A DNA stretch of 64,000 bases, from contig CM055100.1 of the NCBI GenBank assembly GCA_029204225.1, positions 12,843,332-12,907,331 of the forward strand, in the 5' to 3' direction. Positions 55,837 through 64,000 of this stretch are shown here, piece by piece. A program made the translations under genes and the position numbers. Position 1 is the first letter of the stretch. Each line of letters opens with the position of its first letter. Below the pieces are notes generated by a model. It had not been told where the DNA came from and made no database searches. It was given only the letters and a program-made list of their open reading frames with translations. Origin of the DNA: Diphasiastrum complanatum (lineage: Eukaryota; Streptophyta; Lycopodiopsida; Lycopodiales; Lycopodiaceae).

Positions 55837-55986
55837 CTTAGCCCTTAGTGCTTTAATAAAATATATCACCCTTTGTACCTATTGAAAGGAAATTTGAATA
55901 CCACCAAAGCCAATTCAACGGTCAAGATTAGTGGAGGTACATCCTACGGACACGATCCCTTTGCTTCTTGAGCACTCTTGTTTCAA

Positions 55987-56388
55987 ATGCATCTACATAA
56001 GGAAAGAATAGGCCTGCAGGCTTTCTCCATGCCCTCTCTCATCTTTTCTCTTCATCTTCTTCTATCTTCTGCTTTGCACATCAAGAATAGTAGTGTGAAA
56101 GCTTATGCTGCAATGGTCAGAGAGCAATATATACTCCTAGCTTCAAACAGACCTATCTTTAATTCACATAAGGTCATTATATCAAAAACAATAGCTGCCA
56201 TGTACTGTTGTAACAAACAAGAAATTTTTCTTAAGGAAGTACGAACGCTGGTAGATACATTTCAAGATAACGTGTTCTACCGGGATAAACTATGTATGAT
56301 TATTAACAAGCTTTTACGTCATGATGATTTTCTTGGACTGTTATTTGAATTGCCTAAAAATATTGACAATCTCTTGGTGGGCAGTTAG
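55987..56388 (+). CDS. Mini-gene ORF, 133 aa (copy 5, first tandem unit)
   Basis: Intact. Follows the truncated block E fragment without a CT tract in between. Carries His for Tyr in FNSYKVI and Lys for Gln in IISQTIA. Confidence 0.45.
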   Translation: MHLHKERIGLQAFSMPSLIFSLHLLLSSALHIKNSSVKAYAAMVREQYILLASNRPIFNSHKVIISKTIAAMYCCNKQEIFLKEVRTLVDTFQDNVFYRDKLCMIINKLLRHDDFLGLLFELPKNIDNLLVGS

Positions 56389-56425
56389 CTTTTGAGGGAT
56401 TCACTAACTGTGGGTATTGGTCATT

Positions 56426-56427
<2 letters not shown>

Positions 56428-56521
<94 letters not shown>

Positions 56522-56526
56522 CCTCT
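56428..56526 (+). repeat. (CT)n microsatellite between tandem mini-genes
   Basis: About 99 bp ending CTCCCCCTCTC. Confidence 0.98.
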
Positions 56527-56707
56527 CATGAATGGTACACAACTTCTCTATTATATACTTAGCCCTTAGTGCTTTAAAAAAATATATCACCCTTTGTACC
56601 TATTGAAAGGAAATCTGAAAACCACCAAAGCCAATTCAACGGTCAAGATTAGTGGAGGTACATCCTACGGACACGATCCCTTTGCTTCTTGAGCACTCTT
56701 CTTTCAA

Positions 56708-57109
56708 ATGCATCTACATAAGGAAAGAATAGGCCTGCAGGCTTTCTCCATGCCCTCTCTCATCTTTTCTCTTCATCTTCTTCTATCTTCTGCTTTGCAC
56801 ATCAAGAATAGTAGTGTGAAAGCTTATGCTGCAATGGTCAGAGAGCAATATATACTCCTGGCTTCAAACAGACCTATCTTTAATTCATATAACGTCATTA
56901 TATCACAAACAATAGCTGCCATGTACTGTTGTAACAAACAAGAAATTTTTCTTAAGGAAGTACGAATGCTGGTAGATACATTTCAAGATAACGTGTTCTA
57001 CCGGGATAAACTATGTATGATTATTAACAAGCTTTTACGTCATGATGATTTTCTTGGACTGTTATTTGAATTGCCTAAAAATATTGACAATCTCTTGGTG
57101 GGCAGTTAG
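56708..57109 (+). CDS. Mini-gene ORF, 133 aa (copy 5, second tandem unit)
   Basis: Intact; the second of two tandem mini-genes here, delimited by CT tracts at 56428-56526 and 57149-57258. Carries Asn for Lys in NSYKVII and Met for Thr in VRTLVDT. Confidence 0.45.
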   Translation: MHLHKERIGLQAFSMPSLIFSLHLLLSSALHIKNSSVKAYAAMVREQYILLASNRPIFNSYNVIISQTIAAMYCCNKQEIFLKEVRMLVDTFQDNVFYRDKLCMIINKLLRHDDFLGLLFELPKNIDNLLVGS

Positions 57110-57146
57110 CTTTTGAGGGATTCACTAACTGTGGGTATTGGTCATT

Positions 57147-57741
<595 letters not shown>

Positions 57742-58145
57742 TCATCTATTTATTTAGTTTTTCTATTTTAGGACTTTGATATAAAAAAATAGAAATTGGC
57801 TTAGAATTTTGCATGAGAGTTTTAAGAGTCTGTTGTTAAAATTCATAGACTTCATATTGAGAAATTTTGGGCAACGAAATCTCAAATAATAATAATAATA
57901 ACATGTATTGATCAAAAATAAAGAATTGGTACATTTAAATTTTGTTGTTGTGGTAAAATCTAACGAATAATATTTTTACCTCATGTAGGTCAAAGAACTC
58001 CTGTTGGTGAGATTGCGTGATAAAAAAATGATTTTCCATATAAAACACGAACGATGTGATATTGTACCACAAAGGCCTTGTCATGTCATATTGTCATATC
58101 TTAAATTTTTGTGAAGATGTACCGATTTTCTGCTTTTGCATGCAG

Positions 58146-58273
58146 TAGCATCAATTTGTTGGAATATAAGTTAAGGAGACTTGTTTCACATGTGTGGGAC
58201 AATACATTCACTTGTCCTTTGGCTCCTCCTAAACTCTTAGAGCATATCATTGATACGATAAATAAAATTTCAG
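58146..58273 (+). other. Exon-like segment of an unknown gene (copy 5)
   Basis: Bounded by TGCTTTTGCATGCAG on the left and TTTCAG/GTGATT on the right, open in one frame (SINLLEYKLRRLV, PLAPPKLLEHIIDTINKIS). Splice-site quality and open frame suggest a former internal exon. Counterparts: ~30810-30683 and ~13205-13077 on the reverse strand. Confidence 0.4.
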
Positions 58274-58522
58274 GTGATTCATATCTAATTTGCATATTAT
58301 AATATATTTTAAATTTGAAATATATCTATGATTTTGATAAATGTGTGCTCTATTATAACAAATTTGATATTAATTTGTTTTCATGTTTGAAGTTGCACAA
58401 AGCAAGAATTTGGCTACATTCGCAATCATTAGTTTTTTTGGCTAAAAAAGTAAGTATCGGTAAAATAACTCTAAGCTGAGTTATCATGAGAAGTGTGCTA
58501 ATGCTATTCTAAAATATTTCAT

Positions 58523-59002
58523 ATGGTAGATGCTAAATCTTGTGATACACCAATGGAGTCAAGTGTAAAGCTAACTATAAGAGGTAATGAAAGATCCTTC
58601 GAGGACATTACTCTCTATAGGAAGCTATGTGGTTCACTCATATATCTAACCATCACAAGACCCGATCTTAGCTCTTGTGTTGGTAGATTAAGCCAATTTA
58701 TGCAAAATCCTAGTGTGGAGCATTTAAATCTAGGAAAGAGGGTATTGAGATACATCTTGGGAACAAGAGATTTTGGCATTGTTTATGGAGGATCATCATC
58801 TAACTTGTTTGGATTTTTAGATTCGGACTTTGTTGGAGATCAAATGGATAGAAAATCTATAAGTCCACATGCTATCTCTTGGATGTCAACGAAACAAGCT
58901 ACTATCTCATTGTCATCTAGTACGACGAAGTATAAAGCTCTTACATCTTGCACAAAGGAGATGTGCTATCACGAATATATATTTGTTCAAAAGAGGAAGT
59001 AA
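58523..59002 (+). pseudogene. Ty1/Copia connection-RNase H fragment (copy 5)
   Basis: Same 159-codon frame, with one Ala to Pro change (SISPHAIS). Confidence 0.9.
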
Positions 59003-59187
59003 AATTAGTTTGAGTCGAGATAATATCCATGATTTGTTGCAAATGACTAAGGATATCTGCCACAACATTCTCAACACCAGAAAGATAGTCAATGTCAACA
59101 TGGGAAAAGAATTCCAAATATTTACACCAACGAGCTTGACGTTGATTCATAACCTATTCCATGAATATATACTTGGTAAAGTCTTTA
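58941..59187 (-). pseudogene. Ty3/Gypsy RNase H C-terminal fragment (copy 5)
   Basis: Inverted counterpart of 12150-12396. Confidence 0.85.
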
Positions 59188-60735
59188 AAAACATCATGAT
59201 GTAGTTGTGGACAATAGTAAGTGGATGACAAAAGGTGATAAGTCTGCTACCAAGATGAGTGGGAAATTGCACATCATGATGTTCATAGATAGGATTATTT
59301 TGTGTGTGACGATTATGTGGAGCACATATACAATTATGGAAATATAATATACCATTAGGTTAAGTTTTAACCGGCGTACATAAAACACTAGATGAGTAGT
59401 CGACATATCCCGAAGATTAAGTTCATAAGCTAAAGAGCAAATCCTTTAACTTCCACATTTATCCAGAGAAATCATTATCATTACCCTTAGTTTGACTTCA
59501 AATATCAAATAACAATTTTTCAAATGTATATCTCTGCTCTGAAGTACTATATTATATTCAAAAGTACGTTAAGTGGTCAATTTTTCAATTGGGTTTAACT
59601 CTTCTCCAACAAGTAACATCACTTTCATGTAAACTTAATCTACATAAACCGCTAAGTAAATTATCACTTTACATTAGAGATCTATGTTCAAAATTTAAAG
59701 AAGCAAACAATTATAGTCGAAGACCATCCATAATTTTTGAAAGACTTGTCATAAATGCTTCATGGTACAAATACTCTTAGAATTCAAAAACTAAGATATA
59801 ACAGTTCACTCTACCAAAATCTCTAGGAGATCCATGAAGATAAAAACAATTTTAACTCAATTCTGAATACTCCAGATACTCTCTTGAGTTAAGTGATCTG
59901 TTCCTAGCATCTCATGCTAGAAAATACCAGCCATTCAATCTCGATAGACTTTTTTGTCTCCCAATTAACTAGAGATCTAGGCTAATTATTGTACACAAGC
60001 ATCTGTAGACTACAACCTGTACTAGAGTTTCACTGACTAAGGTAAGCATATTTCTCATAAGTAAAATAAATTACCCTATAAAATGCCTGTGAGACACGTA
60101 CGTTCTCAATTAAAGACTGGTCCAAGAGTAAATAAATTTAGATTTCAAACCAGCTGAGCTAAATTCTTGACTCCTTCAATAGATCACAAATTATTCGTCA
60201 TTTATAAGAATGATCACATTTCCTTATAATCTTGTGATAACAACTAATTATTTATTTGTGATCCATCAATCATAAATATTTAGAATCCTATGATTCATCA
60301 ATCATAATTTTCAAAATTCCAAAACCATACTTAATTAATCATTAAAAGATATTGGAATGAGCAAGGGTTGGCACATTCTATCTGTACTTTGACAATAGTT
60401 CATACTTCGAATATTTCCTCTTTCCAATACCAAATCCAAATGCAGATGACAACAATCAAGACAATAAGATAGTACACCGCAAGAAATAGTTGAGCAGAGG
60501 CAGATAATAAGCTCAATGGAAGTGGCTTTATTTTTTCTCGAGATATGTGTTAGGCCAGAATGATTTATGTAGGCCTCTGTGTATCCTTAAATCGTGAAAA
60601 TATTTGTTTCATTGTAATATGAGGTCAGGCCATTTTCAAAAGTTGTACGGTGCGTTGTTTTGTAGTTCGTCGATTATGGTTAGTTAGGGATTCATGTTTA
60701 AATACGACTACTTTAACGAGGGTGCTGGTTGTTGA

Positions 60736-61275
60736 TTGTCGTATTGGCATAAACAACTGGTGAAGGGTGAGAGCTGTCTTTGCTATTCTATTATGTACTT
60801 TGGTCTACTTAATTTGCATGCTTCGTGTTTTGATTTACTTAGTGTTTGGGTAATTAGATTGGAGCTTTGTGGAGTTTGTGGTTTTTGGTGCACAAGTGGG
60901 TTTGTGTATTGTGAATACTATGTTCCATTTAGGAAGCTATTTTGGTGTAGGACTTTATCTCCCCAACTCCCAGTTTGAAGGAACCCTGCCATTGTGCTAC
61001 ACCAACAGTGGCAGAGCAAAATTTGACAGGCATGATTTATCCTCCAAATCTAGCCAAGGTTGAGAACCCTTGTCCAAGTTGGTTCGACCAAACCTTCATT
61101 TAGGTAAAGATTGCATGGGATTTTTTACTTTGAAAAGAAATGTTCTGATTATCTTATCTTGGAAAGCGGCCCATTGTTTCAAGCCATGCTCCCAGCATTC
61201 CATATATTCCTTGAACAAGCGTCGAATATAAGAGTTATGCATTCAGAAGAACAATTTAAGGCTGAAATGCAATGA
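60736..61275 (+). pseudogene. Degenerate ORF cluster (copy 5)
   Basis: Counterpart of 9403-9960. A 1-base loss around GGTTCGACCAAACC shifts the frame of the middle piece. The terminal piece reads KKCSDYLILESGPLF and ends in TGA at 61273. Confidence 0.4.
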
Positions 61276-61466
61276 CTCATCTATAACTTTCCACTCATCA
61301 TGGGGAACTACAATAGAAACTAAAAATTAGTACTAACACTCACTAAACTCAGGCTAATGTTGGGCTGGATACTGCGAACTAGACAGAAACAATGTCAAAG
61401 ATTTATACCCTAACCACACACATAATGTGTGAACTACAGTTTCCATGCCTAAAATTGTTTAGACAG

Positions 61467-61503
61467 ACCCTAAACCCTAAACCTTAATACCCTAACCCTA
61501 ATT
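61467..61503 (-). promoter_or_regulatory. Telo-box-like cluster (copy 5)
   Basis: Same cluster in inverted orientation (CCCTAAACCCTAAACC). Confidence 0.55.
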
Positions 61504-61864
61504 TCTAAGTAAGAAAAGTTTCTCCTTGTTCAAGAACTGTACAAATGTAGATCAGTTTGTTTAGGGTTTGAAACGTCCAAAGGTTTGTTTGATATAGTCA
61601 AATCTATGACATGAGTTGCATGTTTCTTTCACATATTTGATTCAAATGTTTCATATTTTTCTATATTAGAATTTTCAATTATACAATAATTTATATTCAG
61701 CTTTCAAGAGGTGATCACGTAAAAAATTTTATGAAGAGGAAGAATACTCTCAAATTAACTGAATTTAGCTTATTATTCTAAGAAATCTAAAATGAGCACT
61801 GCTCGGATTCCAGGACTTCAGACTCCATCAAAATCTAGTTCAACACGCCTCTTTTCATAAAGTC

Positions 61865-62146
61865 ATGTCGGGTTCACAGAAGTTTGAGGATTTTGATGGA
61901 CCGAGTCCTGAGTTGCGACGTAGCACATCTAAATTCTTGGTAGTCTCGATCGAAGGCAGCGCGACGCGTTTGTTGATTAATCGGTCTACAGCTTTAGCGA
62001 CAATCCTGACTCATTCATCACGTGAACTGCTCAAATCCATGTTTCACAATGGCTATAAAGCTGGTCGTATCAGTATGGCCTCTCCACACAGTACCATTTT
62101 CAAGTTGCTACTCTTGTTTGGATCTGCATCATCCACTAGTGCCTAA
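61865..62146 (+). CDS. Hypothetical 93-aa ORF (copy 5)
   Basis: Intact counterpart of 8532-8813, with Met to Leu and Phe to Leu replacements. Confidence 0.3.
   Translation: MSGSQKFEDFDGPSPELRRSTSKFLVVSIEGSATRLLINRSTALATILTHSSRELLKSMFHNGYKAGRISMASPHSTIFKLLLLFGSASSTSA
62054..62060 (+). promoter_or_regulatory. TATA box of the secreted-protein gene (copy 5)
   Basis: Identical TATAAAG motif, 137 bp upstream of the ATG at 62197. Confidence 0.5.
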
Positions 62147-62196
62147 TTTACGGGCCAGTAACGAGAGATCATTTCTGTGCTTCAGTGCCGGTGAAC

Positions 62197-62580
62197 ATGA
62201 GGACCGCGGAAACTCTTCTGTGCGGGCTTGTGATGCTCATGGGGATGGGGCAGCATTATGTGGCACACTCACAAACCACCTGTCAGACCTCCGGAGCTAG
62301 TCCTAGCGTGTATGATTGTGTTAATGCTGCAGCGTTTATCACAAGTTTGGGATCGGGCACACAATGCTGTCAAAATAATTGTGGTGGCTCATTGTGCACA
62401 ACCATGCATACATCTGGGTCCTGTCAAGTTGGAATATGTGGCGCTTGTAACCAATGTGTGCCTTGTGATGTGGCTGGGGCTGACCTCAGTAATGTAGTTT
62501 CGAGCTGCCAATCCAATGGTCAAGTGGGTGGCTTCTTCATAGACAACAACAACAATGACCTCCAATTCATAGTTTTCTAA
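62197..62580 (+). CDS. Small secreted 12-cysteine protein (copy 5)
   Basis: Same gene in inverted block C. The AHA at the predicted cleavage site becomes AHS. The mature protein is identical to the other copies, although two codons differ silently (GTG/GTA for Val, AAC/AAT for Asn). That is the pattern expected under purifying selection, though on few sites. Confidence 0.8.
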   Translation: MRTAETLLCGLVMLMGMGQHYVAHSQTTCQTSGASPSVYDCVNAAAFITSLGSGTQCCQNNCGGSLCTTMHTSGSCQVGICGACNQCVPCDVAGADLSNVVSSCQSNGQVGGFFIDNNNNDLQFIVF

Positions 62581-62664
62581 GCCTCGGGCCCATTCTTGCT
62601 TGTTGGACTCTTGGTGAATAAAGCACTTTGTCATCTACTTACTATTGTCCACAACTACATCATG

Positions 62665-62868
62665 ATGTTATTAAAGATTTTACCAAGTATATATTCATGG
62701 AATAGCTTGTTGGTGTGAATATTTCGCATTCTTTTCCCATGCTGACATTGACTATCTTTCTGGTCTTAAGAATGCTGTGGCGGATTCCCTTAGTCATTTG
62801 CAACAAATAATGGATACTATCTCGATTCAAATTGATTTTACTTCATCTTTTGAACAATATATATTTGT
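62665..62868 (+). pseudogene. Ty3/Gypsy RNase H fragment, copy 5
   Basis: Inverted counterpart of 7812-8022, lying just 3' of the secreted-protein gene. Confidence 0.72.
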
Positions 62869-62872
62869 GATA

Positions 62873-63610
62873 TCACATCTCCTTTGTGCAAGATGTAAGA
62901 GCTTTATACTCGGCCACACTAGATGACGATGAGATAGTAGCTTGTTTCTTTGACATCCAAGAGATAGCTCCATCACCTATAAAAATAGCACATGCACTTA
63001 TGGATTTTCTATCCATTTGATCTCCAACAAAGTCCGAATCTGAAAATCCAGACAAGTCAGGTGATCATCTTCCATAAACAATGCCAAAATCTCCTGTTCC
63101 CAAGATGTATCTCAATACCCTCTTGCCTACCTTCCAATGCTCCACACTAGGATTTTGCATATATTGGTTTAATCTACCAACACAATAGCTAAGATCAGGT
63201 ACTGTGATGGTTAGATATATGAGTGAACCAACTAGCCTCCTATAGAGAGTAATGTCCTCAAAGGATCTTTCATTACCTCTTATAGTTAGCTTTACGCTTG
63301 ACTCCATTGGTGTATCACAAGATTTAACATCTACCATATGAAATATTTTAGAATAGCATTAGCATACTTCTCTTGACATATGAATGTAAACTGAGAAGTT
63401 CTAAACATCACTATTACCAAGATATAATGTAAAAGACCATGCACCTCAAACTCCTTTTTGAGTGCAAACTTGATGCCATTATTGTCTTGCTTGTTGCCAC
63501 CACTCAATATGATGTCATCTACATAGATTAGAAGATTAGTAACATGATTTAGAACAGATCTATAGTAGAGAATATGACATACAAAAAAACAAATTAAATA
63601 CAATACCTTA
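62873..63610 (-). pseudogene. Ty1/Copia RT-RNase H fragment (copy 5)
   Basis: Inverted counterpart of 7110-7805, with the full segment present and the same 1-base frame change and in-frame TGA. Because copy 5 retains what copy 2 lost, the copy 2 deletion occurred after these copies separated. Confidence 0.9.
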
Positions 63611-64000
63611 TAAACACATTCGATACAATACCTTTAAACAATTTTTTTATATTGCGACTTGTGTTGAGCACATCTCATTTTATTGTTAATACAATACCAC
63701 ATGCAATGTTCCAAGATGAACTTCCGGGATGAAAGCACAAGACGAGTAGAGCTAGTTATTGTAAAACTACTCTTGAGCAAGATCTATTTTGTATCCAAGA
63801 TTACCATTGAGATTTGGCCTTGTTTGATACGCTTAGTGGTTTAGTGAAATGTTAGTATGCATCCACTTGGAGATTTGAACTACCTGATCCAAATACCAAA
63901 GTTCTATTTGAAATTTGTACAATTTTGATTTCTATGTACCAATTGTAGAACATTTACGTTGAATCATGTAGCAGCTCATGTGAGTATATTTCATGCTGGA

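Overview
The window looks like nuclear DNA of a land plant (streptophyte). It is AT-rich, carries degraded Ty1/Copia and Ty3/Gypsy reverse transcriptase/RNase H fragments, a primer-binding-site-like sequence for initiator tRNA-Met, TTTAGGG-type telo-box motifs, GT-AG introns with TATA boxes and AATAAA signals, and very long (CT)n/(GA)n microsatellites. I see no rRNA, tRNA, CRISPR or bacterial-type operon. The species cannot be named from sequence alone. A bryophyte, and possibly an ampliconic sex-chromosome region, is a guess based only on architecture.

Almost the whole window is one family of segmental duplications. A unit of about 18 kb has the block order A-B-C-D-E-F. Copy 1 (1-19491) and copy 2 (19492-37205) are direct and nearly complete. 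Copy 3 (37206-45489) is direct but stops inside block B. The orientation then flips: copy 4 (45492-52627) is inverted A'-F'-E', and copy 5 (52626-64000) is inverted A'-F'-E'(partial)-D'-C'-B'. The centre is therefore not a simple mirror palindrome. Copies differ by point changes plus sharp indels, many with 2-7 bp microhomology, short filler or a templated patch. Long (CT)n/(GA)n tracts lie at several switch points.

Block A holds a 94-codon ORF, a small membrane-protein ORF on the opposite strand, an ORF with an acidic tail interrupted by one TAG, and a two-exon gene ending in a clear terminal exon. Block B holds a TGGATA/TATCCA motif cluster, a large internal direct repeat with minisatellites, an acidic C-terminal coding fragment and a Copia RT/RNase H fragment. 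Block C holds the best gene in the window: a small secreted 12-cysteine protein with TATA box, signal peptide, stop and AATAAA. It is flanked by two inverted Copia-Gypsy chimeric fragments, with a telo-box and a degenerate ORF cluster upstream. Block D is a tandem array of (CT)n-delimited mini-genes. Block E is a ~4.6 kb (CT)n-bounded region with one prevailing reading frame broken mainly by TAA/TAG and some TGA codons; the mini-genes in D look like internal-deletion derivatives of it. Block F holds the first exon of a mitochondrial-carrier-family gene.

Most copies of most ORFs are broken or fragmentary. The gene with the best evidence for current function is the secreted cysteine-rich protein: its mature part is identical in all three copies while its signal peptide varies.
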